DNA of 64,000 bases from Prorocentrum cordatum (GCA_963575745.1 CAUYUJ010004725.1:353087-417086), one strand, 5' to 3'. Positions 8,928-18,749 are shown, counted from the first letter of the stretch. The notes: generated by a model not told the origin, from the letters alone. Made by a program: numbers and translations.

Positions 8928-9229
8928 TCTTGGCGCGAGCTGACGCAGAAGAAGAAGAAAACGGACGCACAGCACGGCTTGCCGAGGTCGTTGTTCTGCG
9001 GTCAGTTCTTCCAGGGTAACGACGCGGGGGGCTCGGCGCGCGTTGAACGTTTCCTACTCTGGTAATTCCTCCGAACAATAATGAGCATTTGATGTTATGT
9101 TCACTAAGGATAAGTACGCGGTGGCGCTGCGGAATAAAGAGATCCAGGAGGAGGCGGACGCGGACGGCGTGATATTCACGACGTGGAAGAAGAAGTCGGT
9201 GGAGCACACCAAAGAGGAGGCGAGGCACA
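8928..9229 (+). CDS. Transposon gene 2, exons 4 and 5
   Basis: Exon 4 (8928-9000) starts after CCTCCAG and reads SWRELTQKKKKTDAQHGLPR before a GT at 9001. Exon 5 (about 9109-9229) reads DKYAVALRNKEIQEEADADG and then TTWKKKSVEHTKEEARHI. Both are charged and helix-prone. I could not find a pair of splice sites that joins them in frame with certainty, so one junction is misplaced or the copy is damaged there. Confidence 0.45.
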
Positions 9230-9451
9230 TAGGGGAAGAAATGATGAAGGGATGAATTGGAAAATCGCTGCAGTTCCTGACATAGACACTGCAATGGTGT
9301 AGGTGTGGTGTCTGACCTAAAGTACAAACGTATTGGTTGCAACATGTACACACATGTATTTCATGAGTGTATACATACACACGAGCTTATGCATACACAC
9401 GCATGGGTATACATCCACATGGACGCGCATGCGCGTTCATGCAGGCGCCAG

Positions 9452-10455
9452 AATTTTGGTGGCCGCAGCGACAATATGGACCCGCAGCAAGCGCTTGAAT
9501 TCGAGAAAGCGGCAGTGAAGGAGCACGGTTGGGACAACGTGGTGGTCACGAAGCCACGGCTGAAGGCCGCGTTTACGTCCAGAATCCGCCGCCGTGCCTT
9601 GGCATGATGGGCGTGTCCTCAGGTCCCCCCCCCCTGGGGAGTCTTTAAGGGGGCCAAGAGGGCCCAAGAGGGCCCCGAGACGGGCCAAGGCACGGCGGCG
9701 GATGGGCCGAAGGCCACTCGATATGATATAACATTAGATTGTAAATACTTGCGATGATAGGCGATCTGCGACAAGGGCTACGTGCCCGAGAGCTTGAAGC
9801 GCCACCTGGAGGAGGCGTGGCTGGCGACGGTGAAGGCGCAGAAGGAGATTGCATATGATAGGATATATGTATGTCTGTGTGCGTCAATATGTGCATCCAT
9901 CGGCGTGTATACTAGTTTTGGTGAACTTTGTCCATCGGAGCTGAGCGGAGTGAAGCAGAAGCTAGAGCCCTTGGCAGAGGACATGGAGGAGGCAGCGGAG
10001 TTTATGAGCAAGCTGCAGGCAATGCAGCCAGGGCTGAAGGACGCGCTGGGAGGGGGAGGGGAGAACGGATGGGGAGGGCGCCAAAGGAAGGAGATTGAAA
10101 AGGAAGGCTTCCAACATTGATCCCGTGCCTTCCTGTGCCAGGGGGAGCGCATAGAGCGAGAGGGGGGAGACAGCGGGAGGATGGATGGACATCGAGACTG
10201 ACAGGAGAGAAAGAGAGAGAGAGAGAGAGAGAAAAAAAACACATAGAGAGAGAGAGAGAGAGAGAGAGCGATGTATATATATATATACATGTATATATGT
10301 CGAAAGGATAGCGAGCACGTGCTGGGCAAGGCCCAGACCAGCGCAGCGGGCGCCGACAACGACCTTTTGACGCAGGAGGCCGTCTCGACCATGTTGCGCG
10401 AGTCGGCGGGGAAGCTGAAGCGTTTCTTCGAGGCGCGACCCGCGATTTGTAACGC
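9452..10455 (+). CDS. Transposon gene 2, exons 6-9
   Basis: Four blocks lie between spacers: 9452-9590 (MDPQQALEFEKAAVKEHGWD with a KPRLKAAFTSR tail, after GGCGCCAG), 9761-9847 (CDKGYVPESLKRHLEEAWLA, after GATGATAG), about 9938-10052 (SGVKQKLEPLAEDMEEAAEF) and about 10307-10455 (HVLGKAQTSAAGADNDLLTQ, then STMLRESAGKLKRFFEA). All are helical with leucine-type spacing, which suggests an extended coiled region before the catalytic part. The spacers carry simple repeats, (GA)n at 10206-10268 and TA runs to 10299. Exon edges are approximate. Confidence 0.45.
10206..10299. repeat. (GA)n followed by (TA)n microsatellite
   Basis: Two GA runs separated by an A tract, then TATATA. It lies in a putative intron of gene 2. 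Confidence 0.8.
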
Positions 10456-10888
10456 CAGCTCACTTGGATGATGGTTGGCTGCGCGTGGGTCCCTCGCCCT
10501 GTCTGTCTGGGGAGGCGGTTGAAGAGGCGTCGCTGACCTTCCTGTGGCAGGAGGGCCTGGGGGAGCTCGCGCCAGGCAGCCTTCCATCCCATTATGGTTG
10601 CTGCCGTCGGAGCGTGCACCTCTTTTGCGCACCGCCCGAAGGCGAAGGCAGTGGCCCAGGCATGCGCCTCCAAGAAGAATGGGGCGTGAGGGCGCCATCC
10701 CCCCTGACCGCGAAGCCCACCGATAGGTGGTAGAGCAGGCGTCCTGCACCCCATGAAGCTCGCATGGTTGCACTGGCGGCATCCTGGCAGGGGCGTGGGG
10801 TTCCGCGCGCTCGGCGCCTGCTAAAAAACAAGCGCGCGCCGGCAAATGCGCGGCAGGAGCGGGTTGCGGAAGCCTCCTGTCAGAGGAG
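10456..10888. other. Putative intron of gene 2 with two or three hairpins
   Basis: No protein-like block. Hairpins: CCTTCCT-GTGGC-AGGAGGG at 10537-10555 and GCCTCCT-GTCAG-AGGAGGGC at 10872-10890. A weaker CATCCTGGCAGGGG lies near 10775. Confidence 0.5.
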
Positions 10889-11069
10889 GGCGCCGACGAC
10901 GACGAGGACGAGGACGAGGGGGGGGACGAGGGCGAGAACGAGGAGGACGAGGAGGGCGAGGACGACGACGAGGAGGGCGAGGACGACGACGACGATATTA
11001 ACGAGGACGAGGACGAGGGGGAGGACGATGGCGAGGAGGAGAACGAGGGCGACGACGACGACGACTTGA
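10889..11069 (+). CDS. Transposon gene 2, acidic exon 10
   Basis: About 60 codons made almost only of Asp, Glu and Gly, with one short break (INEDED), ending LTSIC near a GT at 11077. It sits just upstream of the catalytic part. Acidic linkers are common in chromatin-binding proteins. Because the DNA is a GAC/GAG repeat, the block could also be non-coding; the reverse strand is open too. Confidence 0.35.
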
Positions 11070-11134
11070 CATCCATATGTGCGTAGCCATATCGGTTCTC
11101 GCAGGTGAGATAATTGTGCCGTTTTCTCTGCTAG

Positions 11135-12079
11135 GGAGGCATGGGGAAAGGGGGCGCGGGGAGGGCCGCGCCCGAGGTGAATCTAGCCAAAGGCCATGGG
11201 AAGGGCTGGCAGCCGCCACCGCAGACTCAACCGAGCAAGCTGGTACGATATATGTTGCGCGAGTGGGCATGGGGGAAAATGTCGCCACAACAATTGCAAA
11301 AAGATAGCAGCCCCAGTTATGGACGGTTTCCATGCGTTCAAAGATAAAGGTGATATCCCAGACGTGCGTCGCATCGCGGGCATAGGGGCCGATGGCTCTA
11401 TCACTGGCAACATGCATCGAGACTTGACGAACCAGTTGGCCCAGCAGAAACTCCCCGACCCATATGAAATAACGTTGCGCTGCGCCACAGGTACTGCGGG
11501 AGTTTTTCGCCCGTTGAAATTTACAATGTTGTTGCCCCACGAACTCTGCGCGGCCATGTATACATCTTACAACGAATTATTCCGCAGGTGCGTATGCAAT
11601 GGAAGCGATGAATTAACAAAATTTTGGGACGACATGACGGGCCATCCCGTGTTGAATGGCAACGTGGTGCTCGACGTAGACAACTACACTACAAAAGCAA
11701 GGTCGCCCCTCTGGGTTTGCATGGAGACGGTGTCCCTGTGAAGGGAATTGGCAAGAGCTGGAGCGAGTCAATGTCGTGCTATTCATTTAATTCAATAGTG
11801 GCGCCAGGCGGGAACACTTTAGAAAATAAGGTTGTTCTCTTCATGATTTTCGAGCATTTGATTAGTAGGAAAGGAGCATGTCGCACAATGAACCGTTTCT
11901 GGAAGGTGATGAAGTGGAGCTTTACGGCGCCATTCAACGGACAGTGGCCCACCGAAGACCCAGAGGGTAACCCAATCCTCTCTGCGCAAGCTGGCACTGA
12001 CTTGGCAGGAGGGTTGCGTGGCATGATCTTTACGGCGAAGGGCGACTGGGATTATCTGAACAAGGATTGGGGAACCCAC
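11135..12079 (+). CDS. Transposon gene 2, exon 11: N-terminal half of the transposase core
   Basis: Opens after TGCTAG with a Gly-rich start and LVRYMLREWAWGKMSPQQLQ. Two frame changes follow: one in a run of five A at 11297-11301 and one near 11700. After the first, the frame reads VMDGFHAFKDKGDIPDVRRI, then the long segment ending FWDDMTGHPVLNGNVVLDVD. After the second it reads GLHGDGVPVKGIGKSWSESM, FEHLISRKGACRTMNRFW and AGGLRGMIFTAKGDWDYLN. The HGDG motif followed by a hydrophobic strand matches the place of the first catalytic Asp in TNP2-type DDE transposases. The two frameshifts imply that this copy makes no full-length enzyme. Confidence 0.65.
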
Positions 12080-12347
12080 ACATGGGGAGGCGAGGGAGGA
12101 GGAGGAGCGGCACCTACGAGAGGCAGGGGGGAGAACAGAAGGAGGAGGCCGAAGATGAGGAGGAGGAGGAGGTGCGGAGGAACATACGGAATTCGGAATA
12201 TGCGGGGGGGGAGAAGGCGGAGGCTTGTGATGGGAATTTGATTGGGTCGCCTTCGTGACAGACGTCGGTGGGCCGAAACATGGGGGAGGGGGTGAGGGGG
12301 TTGGGAGGCGGGGGGGGGGGGGCTATGCAAGTATTGCGCGCCCGCAG
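12080..12347 (+). other. Purine-rich intron inside the transposase
   Basis: Sequence between THTW and the next protein block is GGA/GAG-rich on +, contains stops in the exon frame and holds a run of about 14 G near 12310. It ends CCCGCAG at 12347. It looks like an intron that is largely a polypurine expansion. Confidence 0.55.
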
Positions 12348-13274
12348 GAATATGGATTGCCGAATGCAGGGGGCAACTCGCCATGCTTCAAGCGCACTGC
12401 CAACGTCGCCGATAAAAAATGGAGCGACCACAGACAGCACGCAGCGCCATGGTTACATCATAGGTGGGGCGCTGCTTCATGGCTGGCTGCGCACCCTGTT
12501 CACCATGCAATATTTGATATTCCAGGGGTAAATATATTGTCAGTTGCGTATGACCTCATGCATGTAAAGCACCTGGGTATAGATCAGTACTTTAATGGTT
12601 CGGTGATCTGGCTTCTCGTTTACAGGATTCTCCCAGGCACGGCTGCTGAAAATTTGCAGAGGGTCATGCTGCGCGCAAACGATTTCTGGAAACAGAACGG
12701 CATATCTGAGCACTATGGAAATGTGAAGCTGAGCATGTGGCACAACCCAGACAACCCCAATGAGAATTTCCCAAGGTTGAAGGGGCGTGCTGCAGAAGTG
12801 AAGAGCATGACAAAGGCGCTCTGTGATATATGGCCTTTCTATGCGGACATGAGCGTTACGGTCAGCAGGCAGATAGGTTTGGCCCTGCGCAAAAGCGCGC
12901 GGTTGGATGCTATTATGACGGAGAACACGCGCGAATGCAACTTGTCTCCAGAGGCAACCGCGGAATGGCAACAGTTCGTGTCCATGTATTTAGCGTGCCA
13001 AACAGCCGCGGCGAAACATTTCAATCGATTGGGAGATCTTTTGTTCGATGTAACGCCGAAGTCGCATGGTTTATGCCATCTCGGCCATGACTGCGTTCAT
13101 TTGAATCCGCGGCGCGGGTGGTGCTACGCAGGAGAACACATGATGCACACCACGCGCACTGTGGGGAGTTCGTGCTGCCGAGGGTGCAAAGCGGACGCGG
13201 TATCTCGCAATATCAATGTGAAATATAAGGAGGGGATGCATTTGCAGATGTCTCCGCACATGGTTTCGCATTAG
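12348..13274 (+). CDS. Transposon gene 2, exon 12: C-terminal half of the transposase
   Basis: About 308 codons open from the acceptor at 12347 to TAG at 13272. Landmarks are PWLHHRWGAASWLAAHPVHH at about residue 40, SVAYDLMHVKHLGIDQYFNG at about 65, NDFWKQNGISEHYGNVKLSM, a helical middle, DVTPKSHGLCHLGHDCVHLN near 240 and a Cys/His-rich end with GSSCCRGC. The DLMH plus LG pattern resembles the conserved block around the second catalytic site in TNP2/CMC transposases, where an Asp-x-Met-His precedes a helix. The extreme C-terminus is basic. AT content is higher than in the flanks, as expected of an insertion. The family name is inference. Confidence 0.7.
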   Translation, partial: EYGLPNAGGNSPCFKRTANVADKKWSDHRQHAAPWLHHRWGAASWLAAHPVHHAIFDIPGVNILSVAYDLMHVKHLGIDQYFNGSVIWLLVYRILPGTAAENLQRVMLRANDFWKQNGISEHYGNVKLSMWHNPDNPNENFPRLKGRAAEVKSMTKALCDIWPFYADMSVTVSRQIGLALRKSARLDAIMTENTRECNLSPEATAEWQQFVSMYLACQTAAAKHFNRLGDLLFDVTPKSHGLCHLGHDCVHLNPRRGWCYAGEHMMHTTRTVGSSCCRGCKADAVSRNINVKYKEGMHLQMSPHMVSH

Positions 13275-13427
13275 AGCGCTTGATGGTTCAAGGAAAAATG
13301 TATCCATCATATCCATCAATGTCAACTTGTCATCATTGTTCATGTGATGGGAATGTATATGGTTTGTGTAAATGTAACATCATTGTTATGCAACTGTTTT
13401 GATGATTATATGATCAAAACACATAGT
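13275..13427. other. 3' untranslated part of the transposon
   Basis: AT-rich, with CATCATATCCATCAATG and ATCATTGTT repeats. No gene or clear polyadenylation signal. Confidence 0.5.
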
Positions 13428-13600
13428 TTAAATTTTAACTTTGGGGGCTAGTTAAAATTCAATTATTTAGTTAACACAAAGTCTAACTATACAGTTACAG
13501 CAATTTTAACTATACAGTTAATTGAAACTTTAACTCTACAAGAATTAATTAAGTTTTAACTACAAGTTAAAAGTTAAATATCGTTATAATGCTAACTAAG
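13428..13600. repeat. Right subterminal GTTAAA array
   Basis: Mirror of 2165-2312: about a dozen GTTAAA, TTTAAC and GTCTAAC-type hexamers in both orientations. Confidence 0.7.
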
Positions 13601-13613
13601 CAGATGTTAAGGG
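13592..13613 (-). repeat. Right terminal inverted repeat of the transposon
   Basis: The reverse complement begins CCCTTAACATCTGCTTAGTT and matches 2158-2179 with one mismatch. AG follows at 13614. Confidence 0.9.
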
Positions 13614-14237
13614 AGGGCGCAGGCTGCGAGGCAGCGGGTCGAGGAGGAGCATCCCCGCCAGCATGCGCGGGCAGCCAGCTCGCGGGAAGGAGGTGCGGCA
13701 GCGGCGGCAATGCCAGCGACTGAGGCGGGCGCAGCGGCGGCGGAGGAGCCCGCGGGCCTCCCTCGCCGGGCCCGATGGAGTTGGAGCTGCACATGGGCGA
13801 AGCAACAGCAGCGGCCTCGCTGGGGCCTGGAGCCATCATGCTACTCCTAGACGCACTGCTGGAGGACCCGTTCCGAAACGTCAATCTCAAGTCGGGCCGG
13901 GCTGGGCCCTGATGCGGGGCCGCGGGGCCGAGGGCGCTGCGGCCGCCAACGGGCGTTCGACTGGTGGGGCCAATGCCGCAGCGGAGGACGGTTCTTGCAC
14001 TGCTGCCGCACTTGCGAGTGCACGGGTGGCAAGAGGCATGGGCCGGCGCTGCGACGCCACGCGCGGCTCGGGAGCGGTTTCCCTGGGGGGGGGCGCCGCG
14101 CCGGGCAGCGGGGGAGCGGCCAGCTCACGCTGGAGCAGAGCTCGCGAGACGCCAGAGGACGAGAACTGCGGAAGATGGGCGCCCGGAGGGCCCGCCCCGG
14201 CCGAGGAGGCGACAGCGGCGGCGGCGGCAGCACCGCC
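13614..14237 (+). mobile_element. Copy A (right part) of the decayed retroelement
   Basis: Aligns with 21560-22180. It contains the same GC-rich frames downstream of the RNase H region, with stops in each frame. Similarity ends abruptly at about 14237, at a GGC repeat, where copy B continues into the rest of the element and this copy runs into a minisatellite. Confidence 0.8.
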
Positions 14238-14249
14238 GCCCGTATGCGG

Positions 14250-14662
14250 CACTTCTGCCCGTGTGTGGCACTGCGCCCGCGTGTGGCATCGCGCCCGTGT
14301 GTGGCACCTCTGCCCGCATGTGACGCGCCCGTGCGCGGCGCCTCCGCCCGTGCGCGGCACTTTTGCCCGCGCGTGGCACGCCCGCGCGTGGCATCTCGCC
14401 CGTGTGTGGCACCTCTGCTTGTATGTGGCACGCCCGCGTGTGGCGTCTCGCCCGTGCGTGGCTCCTCCGCCTGCACGTGGCACTTCTGCCCGTGCGTGGC
14501 ACGCCCGCGCGCGGCATCTCGTCCGCGCGTAGCACCTCCGCCCGGATGTGGCGCGCCCGTGCGTGGCATCTAGCCTGTGTGTGGCACTTCCGCCCGCGTG
14601 TGGCACTTCTGCCCGTGTGTGGCACGCCCGCGCGTGGACTCTCGCCCGCGCCCCTCTGCGCG
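14250..14662. repeat. GC-rich minisatellite, core CCCGTGTGTGGCAC
   Basis: More than twenty imperfect copies of a 14- to 19-base unit, CCCGYGYGTGGCAYSTCTG, in irregular order. Both strands are open for long distances only because of the repeat. It starts exactly where copy A loses similarity to copy B. Confidence 0.8.
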
Positions 14663-14794
14663 CGCGTCGCGCGCGTCCTCGGCTCACTGGTGGCCGCGAA
14701 TCCGCGAATTAATGGAAGTAACGCGTTTCGCCCGCGTCGCCCGCGCAGTGCGCAGCTGATCCGCGGGGGGCGGTTTCGAAGTTGCGGGGTCATC
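14663..14794. other. Junction between minisatellite and retroelement
   Basis: GC-rich with CGCGTCGC-type runs. No gene seen. It may contain the 5' end of the retroelement, but no terminal repeat is visible. Confidence 0.4.
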
Positions 14795-16176
14795 ATGGCC
14801 GCTTGCTCTTTTCCTGTTTGGATGGCCGAAATTGAATCCGAGGCTCCGCGAGGGGGCGAATTCTACAAGAATTTTGCCGAGGCGCTGAAGCAGAATGACG
14901 TGACTCACTGGGCGCACCTGCTCGAAGTGGATCCGAGTTCGTTGAAGGGCCTCGACTCGGCCGGAAAGGTGAGCGCTCGACGCGCGGTGTCTGCTGGCCT
15001 GCCGATGCGGTCTGGCAGGCGGGGCGCGTCAAGGCATTGGCCCGGGCGGCTCGCGAGCAGAAAGGCTCTGGCCAGGGGCAGCTTGCGACAGCGGCGGGGG
15101 ATCTGTCCCGCCTGGAAGAAGCGCTGCGTTCCACGCGCGAACCGGCCGCCAAGCGCGTGGCGATTGGGCCCGCCATTCACCAGGCGGGAGGTTCCAGGGT
15201 CTCGCGTGCGTCGCCGGGCGTCGGTGCGTCGGGCGCCCCTTCGCGATTTGCCGCCGGCCTTCTGGCCGTCTTCGGCGGCGGTCGACGCGCTGGAGGCCCG
15301 GGCAGCGAAGCTCCGGCGCGAGGGCGTGGCCCATCCGCAAGCGTCGCCGGACCTCAAGGCGAGATCGATCTGCGCGCGTCCGCGCGGCCCGACCCGTTGG
15401 AGAGCGTGCAAGGTTGTCCTGCCGTTCTGGGCTTCGGGCAAAGCGCCGGGGGCGGAGGCGGATCCCTCGGGCGCTGGGGTCCAGGAAGGGCTGCTACCAT
15501 TCAACCAGTGGCACGCGGCCTTTGATGCGCACGCGGCTGCGGCAGCGATCGCGGGCGACCGACCGAGCTTCATGTCACTGTGGCGTCATAAGCAGCACAT
15601 GCTGCAGGTGCCTTTTGCCCGAAGTGCGCTGCGGCGCGGCCCCGCGCTGGCGCGCCGCAGGTAGCCGCGCGAGCGAATTCGCTCAACAAGCGGCCGCGCT
15701 TGGCGTTGCACTTTGACGTGGTGGCGCGCCGCTCGTGGGCAGAGAGATCCAGGGCGGGGGGCCCGACCTTCGAGGCTCCGCGACGCGGGTGTGCCTTTGC
15801 GCTCGACCCGGCCTCCGCTTTGCTTTGTAGGTCAACCGGGCTGCACGCGCGTGGGGCGAACGCTTGCTGCGCGTGGCCTTAGCCGCGTACGACGCGGCGG
15901 AGCGCAAGCAAAGGCGCCGGCACCTCGTCAGGTGCCCCCAGCGGGGAGCGACCGCGGAGGCAAGGGGGGCCAGGCGAGCGACCGCCGGGGCGACAAGTAC
16001 CCAACTGCGGGGTCTGCCGCGAGCGGGCACCGCGGCGGCTGGGACAATCGCGGGAGCTGGCGCGCCGGAAACCAGAGCGAGGGAAAGAGCGAGTGGTCCA
16101 GCACAGGGGGCCGCAAGGGCAAGCGCGGCAAGTCGGCGGCACCGAAGACGCCCGAGAAGCGCGGCATGCGCTCGTG
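14795..16176 (+). pseudogene. Gag-like first ORF of the tyrosine-recombinase element
   Basis: From the ATG at 14795 the frame reads MAACSFPVWMAEIESEAPRG, then FAEALKQNDVTHWAHLLEVD and a SSLKGLDSAGKV run, before the frame changes at about 14975. Other frames continue with WQAGRVKALARAAREQKGSG (from 15013), RPSFMSLWRHKQHMLQV (near 15570) and LLRVALAAYDAAERKQRR (15860). A basic Gly/Arg/Ser-rich tail ends at TGA 16174. A helical N-terminus followed by a basic RG-rich tail, placed upstream of the polymerase, is the reason for calling it gag-like. No zinc knuckle is visible. At least three frameshifts. Confidence 0.45.
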
Positions 16177-17570
16177 AGGCGAGTTTGGTATCGCGGGGGG
16201 GGGGGCCGCCTGTCGACCGCGCTCGCATCGCCCGCCTTGGGCCAGCGCAGTGCGCGATGGAGGAGCCAGCTGCCCAGCGAGTGAGCGCTGCCGCGCGCGA
16301 CGTGAACGCCGGGGGGCGATGCGAGCCTCCAGACCGCGCTGACAATGCACAAGGGGAGGCCCCCTGGACAGGTCGGCGAAGATGCAGCTCATCCGGCGAG
16401 GCGGCATAAAGGGCGGCCCCAAGGTCGGCTCGCACGAGGAGGCAGATCGGAGGCTGAGCGCGCTCAGGAAGGAGCAGGAGGCAGAGGATGACTCCAAGAG
16501 AGCGGGAGGAACTGCAGGGCACCCGCAGGCTGCGTGGCCGAAGACTAAGGCGGCGCCTAAGGCAAGCGGGCCGAAAGCGGGGGAATGCACGCCAGAGGAC
16601 GACAGGGCCGACCCCCACGAGGCGTCAGATCGAGGGCGCAGGCGGTGACCCGGATACGCCTCAGGGTGGGCACCCTGAGCAGCCACATCTAGCTTGCGAG
16701 AACTCCAGGCCCAGGGTCGGGCAGGTCGAGGCTGGGGAGGGAGCTGGGTCACGTCCGATGGGCTGGGTTGAAGCGCCCGGTAAATTGAAGGACTTCAGCC
16801 CCGCGGAGCTCGAGCACCTGCGACTGACCACGCAAGGCCCGGGCGCCAAGCGGCTGTCCAACCGCCGCCAGGCGAAGCAGCAGCGGGTCCCGCTGCCGGA
16901 CTCTACTCCGGAGCTGGCGAGGCGCAAGGAGGTCGTGCACGATATCGACACCGACCCCAACTTGCAGCGCGTGGCCACGGAGGACGGCTTGCTGGGCTGC
17001 TACTTGCGCAGCAAAGTGCGAGCGGCAGAAGAGGCGGGCGAACAATGCGACGTCGAGGCGCTGGCAGCTCACGCCGTCGGGTTCGGATGTCCCGAGCTCG
17101 CGGACGGCGGATGCCTTCCGGCAGCTCCAGCATCGGCAGAGCCAGGCAGGCGAGGTTGCCCCTGGGCAGGCCAACGTGGGCCCCATCACCTGGGGCGCAG
17201 ACGATGAGCCGGGTCAGGGCGCGCTCGTGCTGGCGGGCATCAGTTACCGCGACAAAATGGCCCTGGACGCCGACGCCACGGCGGCGCTGGACAGCTTGCA
17301 GCGCGCCGATCACCTCAATCCGCCCGGGATCGAGCTGCGGGGGCGCGCGATCATCAATGCGGCGGCAGCGGCCATGGTCGGCAACGGCCCGGAGCGACTC
17401 GGAGGGTGGCCATCGGCCATTGAAGTCCAGGAAGAGGGCCTGGAACCGAGGAAAGAGATGCTCACGGCCGCCCGAGATGCAGAGGGAGCGCTCGGCGAGA
17501 CGCCAGGGACGCCCACCCAAGCAGAAGCAGACCTCCGCATCGTCTGCCCCGACCTCACCCACCGCAACCA
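16177..17570 (+). pseudogene. Unassigned polyprotein segment
   Basis: A basic, low-complexity start is followed by a frame (16660-17130) with KLKDFSPAELEHLRLTTQGP, LARRKEVVHDIDTDPNLQRV and GLLGCYLRSKVRAAEEAGEQ. Then another frame (17180-17470) has LVLAGISYRDKMALDADATA and GRAIINAAAAAMVGNGPERL. These look like normal protein. They lie between the gag-like part and the methyltransferase-like module. I do not recognise a domain. Confidence 0.4.
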
Positions 17571-17599
17571 CGACGAGGACTACCGCGCGCGCGCTGCCA

Positions 17600-18480
17600 T
17601 GGCGCCCGCCCTCCTGCGCAGCAAGGCGCTCGGGGCCGCGCGCGTGGATTTCTACGGGCGGGCAGCGGTCGAGCTCATCGCCGGCTCCGGGTTCACGCGC
17701 CAGGGGGGGATATCCAGTGGGTGCACAGAGGGCGCGCGCGCATGCTCGCGGCTCCGGGCCCGGGCATCCTAGGCCACTTGCACGGCGCAAAGATCGACGT
17801 GCAGGAGCTCCCGGCAATCGGCCGGGGGGCGCTGCTGGAGCTGGCGCTGAGCACCAGGTCGCCACTGGCGTACCCGGGATCACTGGCCTGCCAGAGGTGC
17901 ACCGCATCTGCTGGCATCGCTGTGACTCGGCGCCCTGCGTCGGGCTTCCTGGCCGAGAGCCTGAGCGAACAGACCCTCGCCAGCTCTGCTCGCTTCCTGG
18001 AGGGGGCCGCGCCAGGCGAGGTCGAGGAGGATGACGAGCTGGGGGGCGGCCATCAAAATAAGGCCCCAGCACGGATATGACCTGCGACGACGGCGAGGCA
18101 AGGGCTTGCTGAAGGCTTTGGTGGCCAGATGCGATCCCAACGAGACGTGGATCAGCTGGCCGTGCGCTGCCTTCTGCGCCTTCGTCGCCCAGGCCGAGTC
18201 GCGCGGCTTTGACCTCTCCTAGGTCAAGAAGGAGGGCGCGAGCTCCCTCGCCTTGGCCAGGCAGATCATGGCAGAGCGCGCTGAGAAGGGTCGGGGATGC
18301 TCAGCAGAGAATCCGCGGCTCTCGGCGGCGCGGAAGCAGCTGGAGACGCCGTTGGCGGGACCTTCCCGGCAACGTGTGCGCATCGACCGGCGAGCGCTCA
18401 ACCTCCGCAGCGCGGCAGGCGGGCTGCGCCTCAAGCCGACGAGGATCGCCGCCACGTCCAACGACGCAGGCCAGGGCAAG
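17600..18480 (+). pseudogene. C5-methyltransferase-like module
   Basis: Four landmarks occur in the order of C5 cytosine methyltransferase motifs, in different frames. A hydrophobic strand ending AVELIAGSGFTRQGG at 17662-17708 resembles motif I (FAGxG). WISWPCAAFC at 18148-18177 resembles motif IV with its Pro-Cys. SAENPRLSA at 18301-18327 resembles motif VI (ENV/ENP). LRLKPTRIAATSN at 18424-18462 stands where the recognition region begins. A stop precedes VKKEG at 18222. The spacing from I to IV is longer than usual. It could instead be another Rossmann-type segment of dinoflagellate pol proteins, so the enzyme name is inference. Confidence 0.4.
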
Positions 18481-18749
18481 GCGGTGACTGAGAGGGGCGA
18501 GACCTATTCGTGCGAAATTGCGAAACTGGTCGCGAGGACCGTCCTCAAACGGGCCCAGGCCGCTCGCGCGACCGAGCGCGCGCGGCGCGGGGGGGGTCAG
18601 CGCGACGAGGCAGGCGCCCCCCCCAGGTGGCCGGAGCCATGAGTGGGGAGTCCACGAGGGCAGGAACGCTGCGAGGGGAGGAGAGGAGGCGGCGAGGGAT
18701 CAGGACACCCAGGAGGGCAGTGCGAACCAGGAGGCGCCCAGGCTTGAGG

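Larger units (their letters stand above)
2158..13613 (+). mobile_element. 11.46-kb DNA transposon, CMC/CACTA-like, inserted into copy A
   Basis: The ends are defined by comparison with the uninterrupted copy B. Position 2157 and position 13614 flank sequence that is contiguous at 21558-21565. The element begins CCCTTAACATC and ends GATGTTAAGGG, and is flanked by AG (2156-2157 and 13614-13615), a 2-bp target duplication (a 3-bp GAG reading is possible). Inside are AT-rich subterminal arrays, two multi-exon genes on the + strand, a nested foldback element and about a dozen small hairpins. The C-terminal protein has an HGDG motif and a DLMH motif that resemble the TNP2-type transposase of CACTA elements. 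The termini are not CACTA, so the superfamily is tentative. At least two coding frameshifts suggest that this copy is inactive. Confidence 0.88.

Noticed and set aside
9778-11076. 432-codon frame on - opposite transposon gene 2
   Set aside because: Ser/Pro and Leu runs from GA and GAC repeats. The + strand has the protein-like blocks.
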